Positions 1 through 9,782 of a stretch of 64,000 bases of DNA are shown here, in pieces. Source of the DNA: a virus; the IMG/VR virus record IMGVR_UViG_3300036851_000176, positions 82,626-146,625 of that record. The stretch is one strand, 5' to 3'. The position numbers were made by a program, and so were the translations under genes. Position 1 is the first letter of the stretch, and the number at the start of each line of letters is the position of its first letter. The notes under the pieces are model-generated. The model searched no databases. It was not told where the DNA came from and saw nothing but the letters and a program-made list of their open reading frames with translations.

Positions 1-932
1 TACAACTCCAAGGAATTCGTTGGATCGGGAGACATGTCGAGCACGAATGTGTCGTTGACTCCATCGATTGTCCCAGCAGGCGTCTCGTTCCAAATGATGT
101 CTGACCGTGACAACGGACCAGTTGCGCCAGTGGCTCCTCCCGGTGATCCGGTAGCTCCAGCAGGGCCAGTTGATCCTGTTGCCCCAGAACCGCCAACCGC
201 TCCTGTCGCCCCATCTTCGCCTTGCGCTCCGGCTGGCCCTGATGGCCCCATGAGTCCATCGAGACCAATGTCTCCCGGAGGTCCTGCCGGTCCTGTCGGT
301 CCCGTGGCTCCTGTTGCGCCGCCAGGGCTTCCTGGGTCACCTTGAGGTCCGGTGGCTCCTGTGGCTCCTCCGGGGCTACCAGAGGCTCCTGCGGGGCCTG
401 TGGCCCCTGTGGCGCCCGATCCTGTTGCTCCCGTTGCTCCCGTTGCTCCGGCAGACCCCGTGGCGCCAGTCGATCCCTTGGCACCAGGAGTTCCGGCCGA
501 TCCTGTCGCTCCCACGTTCGAAGTCGAGAGATACCACACCGAACCATCCGGATCGATCTGGACGTGTGCCACGAATCCATCGACGGCAGGGATGACGAAC
601 TGTTCGCTCTTCTCTGGTCGGAACCCAACTGGAAGGACGAACACGACCGTATTCGGATCTCCATTCTGGAAGGCTCCTCGAATTCGAATCTCGCCATCGG
701 CAGATCGATAGAACGACACTGCCACGTAATCTCCGCCAACATTTCCCCACCCGTTCTTGAAAACGGCGGTAAATCCCCCATTTTCTGATCCAGGATCTCC
801 ATCAGGCAAATCTGCCGTGCTGTCAACAACAGGGATCCAGCCCGTGTCCGGGAGTTTGCGAGGTCGGCGAAGTTCCTTGATCGTGTCCGTCAGGTCACGA
901 TTGAAGTGCCGAAGATCGGGACTCTTGCTCAT
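1..932 (-). CDS. collagen-like tail fibre / minor tail protein (partial, runs off left edge)
   Basis: Minus-strand frame starting ATGAGC at 932 and open to the window edge (about 310 codons seen). Residues 1-140 look like a globular attachment domain; then come about 100 residues of Gly-X-Y triplets rich in GATGATG and GPAG units, the mark of a collagen-like triple helix, followed by a new non-repetitive domain. Such proteins form fibrous shafts at siphovirus tail tips. Its ATG overlaps the TGA of the upstream tail gene (ATGA), so the two are translationally coupled. The C-terminus, which would carry any receptor-binding domain, is missing from the window. Confidence 0.85.
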   Translation of the reverse strand, partial: MSKSPDLRHFNRDLTDTIKELRRPRKLPDTGWIPVVDSTADLPDGDPGSENGGFTAVFKNGWGNVGGDYVAVSFYRSADGEIRIRGAFQNGDPNTVVFVLPVGFRPEKSEQFVIPAVDGFVAHVQIDPDGSVWYLSTSNVGATGSAGTPGAKGSTGATGSAGATGATGATGSGATGATGPAGASGSPGGATGATGPQGDPGSPGGATGATGPTGPAGPPGDIGLDGLMGPSGPAGAQGEDGATGAVGGSGATGSTGPAGATGSPGGATGATGPLSRSDIIWNETPAGTIDGVNDTFVLDMSPDPTNSLEL

Positions 933-2194
933 GACTCTGGAACCTTACTGTGGAAGTCACTGGCGATTCGGAGAGATGCCGTCTCAACACAGTTGTCAGA
1001 GAGCGACAAGATGACCTCGTAAATGCGCTGCTTCACATTCGAGACCGAGAGCGCGCCCTTGCTGGCGTTAAGCATGACAAGATCACCGAGTCCGTAGTGA
1101 TACCCGTAATAGGGAGGCTTCAGCGCCGCCTGCTCAATTGCGTACACGACTGGTTTGTCTCCGAGGCGCTGCAATGCTTCCTTGGCCTGCTTGTCGAGGA
1201 TTCCAGTCTCGTCCACCATGTCCTCTGAATCCGAGTCCACGATGAACATGTAGTTACCGACAGAGTTGACTGAGTAGTCGCCAGTGTCCTGGTTGAATCG
1301 AACCTTGCGATGCGTTTCGGGGTCGTTGTTTCCGACCGCCCAGACGAAGTTCGAGAAGTTACCGTCCTTTCCGACAACGACCTCTTCCGTTTCTACGAAA
1401 TCGTCCAGGTTCGACGCACCTGTGCAGAAATCGAAACTGACGCTACTGCTCACATCACTGCCCCTCTGTGGCGAAGTCTTGAAGTACATAAGCGCGTAGT
1501 CTCCGCGATTGATGTACTCAGGAATCAAATCAGGAGCCGGGTTGCCGTCCTCGTAGGTGAATATCATCTCCTGAATCTCGTCCCAAACCCAATTTCCTCG
1601 ACGCACGTTTCTGCCATTAGCGATCTGGATCGTTTTCTCCCAATAGGGAGGCCCAGTCGTTGGCTTGATGATGCCGGTTAGGGCTACATCTGTCTCTGAT
1701 CCCAACTGATGATTTACGAGATCGATCAGGCGCCAGCAGAGAGCGGACACATCCCACTTCAGTCCGTCCATGTTTCCGCCGTCCCAGCCGTGACTGAGGT
1801 TCTGTCCCGCGTAGTCGATGACCAGTTTCCAGTTGTTGCGGTGGAATCGTCCCTGAAGACGCCAGAACGGTGACTGAGCAAGCACGGACAGAGTGTTGGC
1901 CTGTCCAGCCTTCTCGCATCTGGTGATGATCCCCGCAAAGCACGGAGTTCCTGGCGGGTCGGTATAGAAAACCGAGTTGATTGGATCGTTGATCGTGCGC
2001 CACACCTTCACAGTGCGTCGAAGCGCCTTCAACTCGTTCGCGTTCTCGTTGTCCAACCATACCGTGAACGAGCACGAGTCGATTCCGTTGAGAGGAAGCG
2101 AGAGCGTCTGGTCTGTCGCGCCCTCGATCGTGCAGACCTCCGTTCCGTCCAGTTCGAAGATCTTGATGAGCCAGGTGAGGGTGATCTGCGCCAC
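929..2194 (-). CDS. minor tail protein (tail-tip, Gp37/Tal-like position)
   Basis: 421 residues, directly downstream of the Dit-like gene and upstream of the fibre, the usual place of the baseplate hub protein. The N-terminus ([18 protein letters not shown]) and the flow of short beta strands resemble the ReqiPepy6 Gp37-like siphovirus tail family; this is a position-and-style call, not a motif proof. Rich in Trp and Asn, with no membrane segment and no peptidase motif that I can see. Confidence 0.6.
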   Translation of the reverse strand: MAQITLTWLIKIFELDGTEVCTIEGATDQTLSLPLNGIDSCSFTVWLDNENANELKALRRTVKVWRTINDPINSVFYTDPPGTPCFAGIITRCEKAGQANTLSVLAQSPFWRLQGRFHRNNWKLVIDYAGQNLSHGWDGGNMDGLKWDVSALCWRLIDLVNHQLGSETDVALTGIIKPTTGPPYWEKTIQIANGRNVRRGNWVWDEIQEMIFTYEDGNPAPDLIPEYINRGDYALMYFKTSPQRGSDVSSSVSFDFCTGASNLDDFVETEEVVVGKDGNFSNFVWAVGNNDPETHRKVRFNQDTGDYSVNSVGNYMFIVDSDSEDMVDETGILDKQAKEALQRLGDKPVVYAIEQAALKPPYYGYHYGLGDLVMLNASKGALSVSNVKQRIYEVILSLSDNCVETASLRIASDFHSKVPES

Positions 2195-2199
2195 TCAGA

Positions 2200-2688
2200 T
2201 CACATCCAGGACTGAAACTTAGTGGTGCCTCCGACGTAATAGATGGTCGGATCGTCCGCGCGCAAGCCAACAGTCCAATCCTGTCGCCAGTTGCCGGTCG
2301 CGTCGTTCCACTCATCTGTGATCACCAGCGGCTGATTGCAGTATGCGGTGATGTATACCTGTGCGTACTTTGGAGAGAAGTAGAACGCGAGCTGATGTTC
2401 TTGAAGGTCATAGAACATTCGCATCAGTTCCAATTCTCCGTCACGAAGGTCGGTGAGGTTGCGCGCATAAATCCTTCCGGTGAGGACAACCTGCTTGCCG
2501 GAGCGCTGCACCTCTCCGTGGACCTCTCCCGGGCCGCACGGGTTCGGGTGTGTCTCGGTGCGGATCTCGTCTCCGAAAAGACCATCCGCGTTCGTAACCG
2601 GGATCCAGTAGTAGGGGCTAACCATCAGACTTGCTTTAGCGCCATCGTTGAGAGTGCCGCTGTTGAAGGTGATTGGCTTTTCGATCAT
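2200..2688 (-). CDS. distal tail protein (Dit-like)
   Basis: 162 residues between tape measure and tail-hub genes. The opening (PITFNSGTLNDGAKASLMV) and the beta-rich body that ends in a Trp are in the style of Dit N-terminal domains, which form the hexameric ring joining tail tube to tip. It lacks the galectin-like extension of larger Dit proteins, so it would be a short form. Identification rests on order, size and style. Confidence 0.55.
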   Translation of the reverse strand: MIEKPITFNSGTLNDGAKASLMVSPYYWIPVTNADGLFGDEIRTETHPNPCGPGEVHGEVQRSGKQVVLTGRIYARNLTDLRDGELELMRMFYDLQEHQLAFYFSPKYAQVYITAYCNQPLVITDEWNDATGNWRQDWTVGLRADDPTIYYVGGTTKFQSWM

Positions 2689-2691
2689 CGC

Positions 2692-5600
2692 TTATCCGCT
2701 CTCCGCATGGATCTTGGCGACGCGCATCACATAGTCGATGTCCACCTTCGGTGATGCCGTGATGATCTCGAACGTCTGATTGGTCTGCTTCGTTGCCCCC
2801 GTGGCCTTGGGAGTCGCTCCTCGTGCCACCACTCCCCCGGCTGCAAAACTCTGGTGAGGCACGGACGCGGGCTGGAATCCAACCACGCCGCCGCTGCCGT
2901 AACTCCACAACTTGCTGCGCATGATCGCTCCGATCGCCGCCTGTCCTCCTTCTCCTTCATGGATCCCCAGGCCGCGCATGACGTGTCCTCGCTTCCAGGC
3001 ATTGATCTGCGCACGCGTCGCTCCCGCATAACCCTGTGCGCGCTTCACATACTCAGGGATCCAGAATCCCTTGCTCTTGATGATGTATTGGAGATCGTTT
3101 CGCGCAAGGTTGACGTACTGACCCAGAGGCGTGTCGATGAACAGGGGTGATCGGGCTTCTCGTGCCTTCTGCTGCGCAGCGGTCCCTTCTCCGCCGGGAA
3201 CTCCCAACTCTGTTCCGGCCCAATCGTCGATGTCAGGACTGAATCCGAACCACTGTCCCATGCGATCGTTGTCGAATCCATGAGCGAGATTTCCGACGCC
3301 AGCCAGGAGTCTTCGTGCCTGCTTTCGCTTGCGGATATGCTCAGACATCGACTCGCCCCTGCTCTTACCGAACAAGAACTCCTTGATGAGTCCCACTGGC
3401 AGGCCGAGAGCGTGAGCAATCTGCGACTGCTGTCCCTGATTGAGCACCCATTCTCCAACGTGAGCAGTGATAGGAACAGCTGCTCCCAATCCGGCGCCTC
3501 CGACTTCTCCGCCCTGGTCGTAACTTCCTCCGTATCGCTCAGCGAATCGTTTGAAGGCATCCTGTCTCTGCTTAGCCGTTGCGTGCGGGTGTGCGCGTGA
3601 CCAGGCTCGATACGCCTGCATCGCTCGTGGCGACAGAGTTGCTTCTCCGCCGCTATCTCCTTTCCCGAACAGATCGGCTGCGAGTCTTCCGGGTGCTCCC
3701 AGCGGGCTATCGGCGGCTGCCTTCGCCACTCTTTTTGTCCACTGAACTGCGTCGTAGGCGAGGCTGCCAAGGATCTTTCCCAATCCCTGCAAGGCTCCTC
3801 CGAGGATGGGAATCCTTCGAATGACCTTCGAAAGTTCGTACCCCGCGATGAGCGCAACACCTGCGAGACCAGCACGCAGACCAAGTTTCAGGATGAGGCT
3901 GTTCGTTGCTGGCAACAAGTTTCTCGTCATGATTCCACCAACGATCGGCAAACGCGCTCCCCACCTGTTGAGAGCACCACGAAGGCGTCCGAGTCGAGTT
4001 GTAGTAGTCACGGTTTCTCGGCCCAGCGCTCTTTCGGCATCGCGAGCCTTCCAGTATGCGTCTCCTTCTGCCTTGCCCATCTTGCGTCCACTGAAACCTC
4101 CGCCTGCGCCTCCGAGAGTAATCGCCTCGACAAGAGTCGCAGTCTGAGCAGCCTTGGCGGCAAGTTCGGCTGCCGCAGTTTGCTCGATTGCTGTCACTTC
4201 TGGATTCAGAAACTTGCCAATCGCTCCTGAAATTCGAGAAGCGCCTACACGAGCGGCAAGAGCGGCTGTTCCTCTAGCCAGTCCTCTGATGATCTGTCGC
4301 AGCGCGAATCCCACGCCCGGAACGATCTTGGAAGCGAGGACCAGAGCGACAAAGATCTCTGTGATTTGCTTGAGACCTGGCTGTGAAGCAGCGACTGCCA
4401 GAATGCGGAACAATCCTCCGTAAGCCTCTCCAACGTGCTTGAGCGCAGGAAGGCCAATCGTCTCCAGGTCAGTCAGGAATGTCGTGAAGGCCGAGTTCTG
4501 CGACAGATCGAACAGTACCTTGATCAACTTTCCGAAGAATTCGAGAATCTGACCCGAAATTTCGATTGACTTCAAGAAGAATTCGCGAGCCGCCTGGTGT
4601 TTCGGTCCGTTGAGTTCGTCAGCCCATCTCTGGAATGCTGCCGTCATTCTCTCCAGAGCCGTACCTCCCGGACCAGCAGCGACCCCGATCACGGCTCCGA
4701 GGAAGTGGAAGAACGCCCCCAGGAACTTCATGAACTGGTCCAGGAAGCCCTGCGATCGTTCGGCGAATGCTCCGAGACGATTCTGCTGGAACCCGGCACC
4801 TGCCCGGGCTGGCTGACCTGCGCGCTCATTCTGACGACCCAGGAAACCACTCACTCCGCCAAGGATGTGAGAGAATACTGGTGCGAACGCCAATGCGATC
4901 TTTTCGACCAGAGTGAAGATCTGCTCGAAGATGCGGACGATCGTCGGCAGATTTTTGTTCGCGAGGTTGATGAAGCTCGTGAAGAAGGCTCTCTGTTCTG
5001 GACTCGTGAAAAATCGCGCCAGTTCTCGGATAGAGTTACCAATCGTCGTCGCGAGTCCTCTCCACGCCGCCATGAAGTTCTTGTCTGCGAACAACTTCTC
5101 CAGGGTTTGAATCGCATCCCCGATCGCGTCAAGGATCGCGTCTGTCAGGGGACGAGTTGCTTTCTTCCACAGAGCCTTGAATCTGTCTACGATTGCCAGG
5201 AGCCGACGCTCGGTCGGGTCCAGCCCCTTGAGTGCCTGCTGAGCCGCGTCTTCTCCGGCTGCTCCCTGAGGTTTCGTGACGTACCCTGTTCTCTTTGCTC
5301 GCGCCGCATCCTCAACAGCGCGCTGCCTCGCAATCGTCGCCTCTTTCTGACGCTGCGCTGCCTCCTGAACAGCCAATTGTGCTCGACGCTTTTCGAGATC
5401 CTGAGTGTTGGCCGCTGCTGCGTTTTTGGCCGCGTTGAACTGCTGTTGGGCTGTGGCGAGTTGGGATAGCGCTGCGGAGATTGCCGCAGGATCTCCGGTG
5501 GCCTGTGCCAAAGCCAGAGCCTGCTGCGCCTGGGTGACGTTTCCCTTGAGGACACCCAGTTCACGCTGATCCTGAGCCTCTGCTCTAGCCATGTCGCGGA

Positions 5601-6453
5601 GCCGCTGCTTGGCTTCGAGCAACGACAGGCGTGCGCTCTTCTCTGCAAGGATCGCATCGATCTTCTGGTTCTGAATGTCAACCAAATCGCGCGCATTCTT
5701 GCGTTCCTCGCCAGCAAGATCGCGAGTGGATCTGATGTGTTCCTTCTGGAGCAAGGTCGAAGCGTTCAGAACAGCCTTGAGGCGACCGACAGCGGCGACG
5801 AGCAGACCGACCACGGGGATAGCCTGCATCACGCCTGCGACGAGGGCACCGCCGATCGCCGCCGCTGCCAGTGTTGCCGCCGAGGCCACAGAAATCAGCG
5901 CTGCGGCTAGGTTCAATACCGCCGTGACCAGCGAGAAGATCACGGGAGCCAGAAGGGCTGCTACCGTGTTCATTCGCGTCAGGCTCTTGACGGCGTTGTC
6001 AAATCCTCTCGAAGCGTTGTAGGCGAAGTTGAAGAATGCTCCCTGCGCCTGACGAGTCGCGTAGTCCATATCGCGGACGCCTCGCCTCAGATCGAAAAAC
6101 TGACGCTGGATACCGAGCGCTGCCTGGCGAACTCGTCCAAATCCCTTTTCGAGAGCATTGTTGCTTCTCAGGAGGCGCTGAGTCTCCAAGTCGAGCATGT
6201 GCATCGTATGCACCTTGTCTTTGATCACGGCCACTTCTCTGTTGGCCGCAATGACCGCTCGCTCCGCAGCCTGAGACGAATTTCTGGAGGCTCCGGCCTG
6301 TCTGGTCTGCGAAACCGTCACCCGGTCCGTGGCACTGGACAGCCCTTCGGCTTCGGCCTTGAACGCCCTCAATTCCGCGCTCGCCTTGGCAAGCGTGGCC
6401 GTGAGGTTGTCGCGCCCCTGGAGAATAATTTCAATGAAGTATTCTGCGTCCAT
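2692..6453 (-). CDS. tail tape measure protein
   Basis: 1253 residues, by far the longest tail gene. Residues 1-160 are coiled coil; about 160-215 is a long Ala/Val-rich hydrophobic stretch; a second long charged coiled coil (about 230-400) is rich in Ala, Gln and Lys; more hydrophobic stretches lie near 560-600 and 740-770. This is the usual tape-measure pattern: it sets tail length and takes part in DNA ejection. By the common rule of about 0.15 nm per residue the tail would be near 190 nm (inference). The start ATG shares a base with the stop of the preceding small gene (TAATG). No lytic transglycosylase or peptidase motif was recognised. Confidence 0.92.
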   Translation of the reverse strand: MDAEYFIEIILQGRDNLTATLAKASAELRAFKAEAEGLSSATDRVTVSQTRQAGASRNSSQAAERAVIAANREVAVIKDKVHTMHMLDLETQRLLRSNNALEKGFGRVRQAALGIQRQFFDLRRGVRDMDYATRQAQGAFFNFAYNASRGFDNAVKSLTRMNTVAALLAPVIFSLVTAVLNLAAALISVASAATLAAAAIGGALVAGVMQAIPVVGLLVAAVGRLKAVLNASTLLQKEHIRSTRDLAGEERKNARDLVDIQNQKIDAILAEKSARLSLLEAKQRLRDMARAEAQDQRELGVLKGNVTQAQQALALAQATGDPAAISAALSQLATAQQQFNAAKNAAAANTQDLEKRRAQLAVQEAAQRQKEATIARQRAVEDAARAKRTGYVTKPQGAAGEDAAQQALKGLDPTERRLLAIVDRFKALWKKATRPLTDAILDAIGDAIQTLEKLFADKNFMAAWRGLATTIGNSIRELARFFTSPEQRAFFTSFINLANKNLPTIVRIFEQIFTLVEKIALAFAPVFSHILGGVSGFLGRQNERAGQPARAGAGFQQNRLGAFAERSQGFLDQFMKFLGAFFHFLGAVIGVAAGPGGTALERMTAAFQRWADELNGPKHQAAREFFLKSIEISGQILEFFGKLIKVLFDLSQNSAFTTFLTDLETIGLPALKHVGEAYGGLFRILAVAASQPGLKQITEIFVALVLASKIVPGVGFALRQIIRGLARGTAALAARVGASRISGAIGKFLNPEVTAIEQTAAAELAAKAAQTATLVEAITLGGAGGGFSGRKMGKAEGDAYWKARDAERALGRETVTTTTRLGRLRGALNRWGARLPIVGGIMTRNLLPATNSLILKLGLRAGLAGVALIAGYELSKVIRRIPILGGALQGLGKILGSLAYDAVQWTKRVAKAAADSPLGAPGRLAADLFGKGDSGGEATLSPRAMQAYRAWSRAHPHATAKQRQDAFKRFAERYGGSYDQGGEVGGAGLGAAVPITAHVGEWVLNQGQQSQIAHALGLPVGLIKEFLFGKSRGESMSEHIRKRKQARRLLAGVGNLAHGFDNDRMGQWFGFSPDIDDWAGTELGVPGGEGTAAQQKAREARSPLFIDTPLGQYVNLARNDLQYIIKSKGFWIPEYVKRAQGYAGATRAQINAWKRGHVMRGLGIHEGEGGQAAIGAIMRSKLWSYGSGGVVGFQPASVPHQSFAAGGVVARGATPKATGATKQTNQTFEIITASPKVDIDYVMRVAKIHAESG

Positions 6454-6620
6454 TACTGCTTAGCCCTTAGGCGTTCCAACTCCCTTCGCTTCGCTGCGAT
6501 CTCTCCTTCGATCTGCGCTCGTCTTGGGAGGAGATCTGCCTCTGCTGCTAGCGCCTGATGCTGCGCCTCCAGCAAGCGGATCTCCTCCCGCACTCTGTCG
6601 ATGCGCTCCTTCCGGTTCAC
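6453..6620 (-). CDS. small coiled-coil protein between chaperones and tape measure
   Basis: 55-codon frame with a GTG start that overlaps the upstream stop (GTGA) and a TAA that overlaps the tape-measure ATG (TAATG). Almost entirely charged helix with heptad leucines (RVREEIRLLEAQ, then GEIAAKRRELERLRAKQ). The tight overlaps on both sides argue that it is a real gene. Possibly a tape-measure or tail-assembly helper; no family recognised. Confidence 0.7.
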   Translation of the reverse strand: MNRKERIDRVREEIRLLEAQHQALAAEADLLPRRAQIEGEIAAKRRELERLRAKQ

Positions 6621-7051
6621 TCTGAGTCGAGTTCCCCTTCCCGGCCAGCCGCTTTGTAAGCGACGACCAGAGCGGCATCGATTGTCTCCAGACCCTTACG
6701 GGCCGGGTCGAGAGCGGCGACGGTGTCCAGGAAATCCTGGGACATGCCGAGCGCCCCGATGTTCTTCTTGCGCAGTTCCAGGCGCTTGATCTCTGCGATC
6801 TGACGCTCCTTCGCTTCGCTGAGACCGACGATGGTTTTGTTCGCCTGCATCTTGGTCTTGAGTTCAAGCAAGATGTCGGCGTCCACCTGAACGGTGTCGA
6901 TGCCGTCCATCGGCGTGACAGCCTTCGTCGTCTCCAGCTCGCGCACCGCGTCCGCCGAGAGCTGCGCGTGGTTAAGCGACTTGAACTTCTTCCAGTCGCT
7001 GTACACGACGCGCTTCGTCTTCTTCAGGCCCCTTGCGGTTCCTGTGGTCAT
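6617..7051 (-). CDS. hypothetical helical tail-assembly region protein
   Basis: 144 residues. The ATG at 7051 is chosen because AAGGAGGT stands seven bases upstream; an in-frame extension would run through the neighbouring gene. Lys/Arg-rich N-terminus (GLKKTKRVVYSDWKKF), then mostly charged helices. It lies between the frameshifted chaperones and the tape measure, where lambda-like phages normally have nothing, so this phage has three extra small genes here. Function not recognised. Confidence 0.75.
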   Translation of the reverse strand: MTTGTARGLKKTKRVVYSDWKKFKSLNHAQLSADAVRELETTKAVTPMDGIDTVQVDADILLELKTKMQANKTIVGLSEAKERQIAEIKRLELRKKNIGALGMSQDFLDTVAALDPARKGLETIDAALVVAYKAAGREGELDSE

Positions 7052-7070
7052 TCGGGCACCTCCTTCGTTA

Positions 7071-7364
7071 CTAGTCGAGACCCGACATACCGAGTCCCGT
7101 GGTGAACGCCTTGCGGCGCTTGTGCTTACGGATGTATCTGCGTGCTGCTTCGATCTGTTCTGATGCTCTCCGAAGGGCTTCCTCTGCTTGCAATTCGGCG
7201 TATCCGTTCTGACCCTTCGCCAGGTCTTTGGCATGGATCAAAAGATCCTCAGCGGCATCCAACTCATCTCCGAGTCGGCTGACCTCTTTGGACAGACCAG
7301 AGACTAGAGATTCGAGTTCTCGCTCTCGTCTCCGACACTCGTCATGCACGCCTGATTTGCTCAC
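7071..7364 (-). CDS. hypothetical coiled-coil protein
   Basis: 97 residues, coiled coil over residues 10-80 and a basic C-terminus (RRYIRKHKRRK). Its start overlaps the stop of the chaperone extension. Probably a structural or assembly accessory; no family recognised. Confidence 0.7.
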   Translation of the reverse strand: MSKSGVHDECRRRERELESLVSGLSKEVSRLGDELDAAEDLLIHAKDLAKGQNGYAELQAEEALRRASEQIEAARRYIRKHKRRKAFTTGLGMSGLD

Positions 7365-8385
7365 GTCTGGTCGATCTCCTTCTTGAAATCCTTCATGAGT
7401 CTCTCCGAGCGATCTTGTCGGACTGCTGCCTCTTCCATCATCCCTGCGATGATCGCGTCTTCTGTGCCGATGCGCGGCGATTTGATGGCTGCGAAAAACG
7501 GATCTGTCCAGTCGATCTCGTTATCCTCTGGCTTAACGCCGGTACGGATTTCGACGACCGCTCTATTGAATCCATCTTCAATCTGTTGCAGCATTCCTGT
7601 CCTTGATCCCTCCTTGCCTTCCTCCTGGGGGTCGTAGTTCGAGTTGCCCCAGACTCCAGCGATCATCATGTTCTTCACTTCGATGAGTTGTGCGATTGCT
7701 TTGCGCTTCGCGTGAGCCTCGAACATTTTCTCGAACAGTTTCCAGTAGGTCTCCTTCAGTTGTTCGATTGTCTCGGGGTGTTCGCTGCTGTACTCCTCCA
7801 GAGCCTCTACGACTGTGATGGCGGGGACTTCATCTTGCTTCCCGCCTTCTCCGCTAGTGGCGCGATCTGCTCCTTGAAAAAATCCCGCAGCACTTCCCAG
7901 TTCTGATCGAAGAAGGTGTCGAGGATCGCGGCGCCATCGGCGTCACTCAGCCCGCCTTTCTCTTCGTCCAGTTCGAAGATCTCCTTCACGATCTCGCGCT
8001 GTCCGCGCGGAACGTTCAGGATCGTGCAGTACAGATCTCCGACGATCTCTGGGGCATACGAGATCAGTTTGGCGACACCGCGAACGAACGTGTCGGCGTC
8101 CTTTACGTCCTCGATCAGATTTCCGGATCGCTCCGGAGTATCGAGAAGGTCTCCGACCGAGATGCCGGTCGGTCCGGTCATCGCACGGTCGAGCGCACGA
8201 CCCAGGACGGCGAAGAAATCGAGCTTGCCGAAGAAGGTCAGTGGCTTCTGCTGAAACGTGAACTCGTAGTCGTCTTTACCGACGACCTGAACACGCGTGG
8301 CGACACTCGGCACGAGAATCTCTGCGGGATCCACAGCCTCTGTCTCCTGGTCTTTGGTTTCTACTGCTGATGCTACTGCGGTCAC
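7361..8385 (-). CDS. tail assembly chaperone, -1 frameshift fusion (gpGT-like)
   Basis: Long product made if ribosomes slip -1 at T TTT TTC (7882 to 7876). The -1 frame is open from the slip site to the TGA at 7361, adding about 173 residues to the first 168 of the short protein. In lambda the G and G-T proteins coat the tape measure before tube assembly. The site lies just upstream of the short protein's C-terminus, and the fused region continues through the helical segment starting MFEAHAKRKAIAQL, as expected. The extension has no good independent start. Confidence 0.75.
7807..8385 (-). CDS. tail assembly chaperone (gpG-like, short product)
   Basis: 192 residues, GTG start at 8385 with GAAAGGAG upstream. 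Acidic, helical, with the length and position (two to four genes before the tape measure) of siphovirus tail assembly chaperones. It is the unshifted product of the pair described for 7361-8385. Confidence 0.75.
   Translation of the reverse strand: MTAVASAVETKDQETEAVDPAEILVPSVATRVQVVGKDDYEFTFQQKPLTFFGKLDFFAVLGRALDRAMTGPTGISVGDLLDTPERSGNLIEDVKDADTFVRGVAKLISYAPEIVGDLYCTILNVPRGQREIVKEIFELDEEKGGLSDADGAAILDTFFDQNWEVLRDFFKEQIAPLAEKAGSKMKSPPSQS
7876..7882 (-). other. -1 programmed frameshift slippery site
   Basis: On the minus strand the zero-frame codons read GAT TTT TTC AAG, giving the classical heptamer T TTT TTC. The -1 frame is free of stops from here to 7361, while the zero frame ends at 7807. 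Confidence 0.75.
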
Positions 8386-8403
8386 TTTGTGACTCCTTTC
8401 TGT

Positions 8404-8937
8404 TTACCTGGCAATCTGACGAGCCAGTCTATGAATGCGAAGCGGAATTTCTGAGCGCTTCGCGATTTCGAACGCTTCAGTCAAGAAGGGCTGTGGTCTC
8501 TGTCCCTTGTTCTCAACCCTCTTTCGGAAGTACACCTCTCCATCTCCCGCCGTCAGTTTGAGGACGTTGCCGACCGCTGGATTTCTTCGTCCTAGTCGAT
8601 CGATTCCCCAGTTCGGCGGGAAGTTCGTCTGCTGCTTCTCGATCACGAACGGCCGATGAAGCGGGCCGTAGATACCGGTTCCGCCATGAACGAACTTCGC
8701 GTGCTTTGGAAATCTCCGAACGCCAACGCCGCCTCGGTAGTGTCCTCCGCCCATCGGATGGGCCGGTGTCTCCCCGACTGCCTCTCCAAGTGCTCCCGGA
8801 GCCGCAGCGCGAGCCAGCCTCCCGATGGTTCCGCTGATGTCATCCATCGCTTCCATGAGGTAGTGCCCCGTTCGAGCGATGGTCGCATCAACGTCACGGT
8901 AGAACCTCTGTTCCCCGACGACCTTGACTTGGATCAC
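8404..8937 (-). CDS. minor tail / tail-completion protein (HK97 gp10-like)
   Basis: 177 residues. N-terminal amphipathic helix, then a His/Gly-rich stretch (HPMGGGHYRGGVGVRRF), GTGIYGPLHRPFVI, and a C-terminal QPFLTEAFE. This GIYG-P and PFL-A pattern is typical of HK97 gp10 / lambda Z type proteins that finish the tail end facing the head. Its ATG overlaps the upstream stop. Confidence 0.7.
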   Translation of the reverse strand: MIQVKVVGEQRFYRDVDATIARTGHYLMEAMDDISGTIGRLARAAAPGALGEAVGETPAHPMGGGHYRGGVGVRRFPKHAKFVHGGTGIYGPLHRPFVIEKQQTNFPPNWGIDRLGRRNPAVGNVLKLTAGDGEVYFRKRVENKGQRPQPFLTEAFEIAKRSEIPLRIHRLARQIAR

Positions 8938-9125
8938 GCCGCCGATGTCCCTTCGTTGGCTGTCGTACTGTCGGGACGCTTGTACGTGACCTTGCCTCGA
9001 TTGATGACAACGGGAGAAGCGGGAACGATCCGCTCGTAGAAGTCGTCTCCGTCCGAGTCGGTCATGTTCGGCTCCGCCTCATAACTGTCATCGTTGTCGG
9101 CGTTATGCGGAATCACTTTCGCCAT
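8934..9125 (-). CDS. small acidic hypothetical protein
   Basis: 63 residues, Asp/Glu-rich N-terminal half (NDDSYEAEPNMTDSDGDDFY), then a short beta-like RGKVTYKRP segment. Coupled by ATGA to the gp10-like gene. The start has a usable AAGGAGG upstream. Probably a head-tail joining accessory; no family recognised. Confidence 0.65.
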   Translation of the reverse strand: MAKVIPHNADNDDSYEAEPNMTDSDGDDFYERIVPASPVVINRGKVTYKRPDSTTANEGTSAA

Positions 9126-9140
9126 GGCTTGCCTCCTTCC

Positions 9141-9782
9141 TTACGTTGTCGCGATCGACCCCGGATACGTGACCCACTGATCGATCCTGTAATCAAGACG
9201 CGCTCCCTGCCAGAACCAGCGGGGTCCGTGTCCTTTCTCCTGACGACGAACAAAAACGTCAGTCTTGATGATGTTCGGTTGGTTACCGATGCGCGGCACG
9301 ATCTTTCCAAGGGAGCGAGCATCGTCGCTCATGAGCACTTTGTGAGCTGCTGCGATCGTGCGGTCAAGACGGCTGCCAACAAGGATACAGGCATTGACGT
9401 TTTCGTCAACGTCCAGTCGGTCATCCGTTCCGACAGCCTTCACCATGATCTCGATCGCCAGGTTCACGAGATACCTGTCCTGGTGGTCGCTGTTAGTCGC
9501 CTGAGCATCGGCTCTCCAAGCAAACGCGGAAACGTTCGGGTAGCGCTCGATCGGAGCGTCCAGTAGCGAAGGCTGGATCCCCGGATAGAAATTCCGAGCC
9601 TCGATCTCCTCCACCTCGATTGTCGGGAGAGCACGACCAGTAAACGCCTCGAAGTCGGCGTCCTCTTCCGCCCAGTTGGCAGCGTCACTGATGACCTGGT
9701 CGTTAAGGTAGGCAAGGAGAAACCGCAGCGCTCCACGCTGGATTCGCTCGAACTCGATCTGATCAGTGATGATCCGCCCCAA
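9141..9782 (-). CDS. putative tail terminator / head-tail joining protein
   Basis: 213 residues, mixed alpha/beta. It lies between the connector-like gene and the gp10-like gene, where tail terminators are usual. Segments such as DRYLVNLAIEIMVKAVG are compatible with that fold. The call is from gene order only. Confidence 0.4.
   Translation of the reverse strand: MGRIITDQIEFERIQRGALRFLLAYLNDQVISDAANWAEEDADFEAFTGRALPTIEVEEIEARNFYPGIQPSLLDAPIERYPNVSAFAWRADAQATNSDHQDRYLVNLAIEIMVKAVGTDDRLDVDENVNACILVGSRLDRTIAAAHKVLMSDDARSLGKIVPRIGNQPNIIKTDVFVRRQEKGHGPRWFWQGARLDYRIDQWVTYPGSIATT

Noticed and set aside
34-788. Long plus-strand Pro/Ala/Val-rich frames at the left edge
   Set aside because: They are antisense shadows of the Gly-X-Y collagen-like repeat on the minus strand, which has a proper start and gene junction.
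6460-6867. 135-codon minus-strand frame before the tape measure
   Set aside because: It overlaps the 144-residue gene in another frame and is Arg/Ser-rich shadow sequence; the 55-residue coiled-coil frame with tight junctions is preferred.
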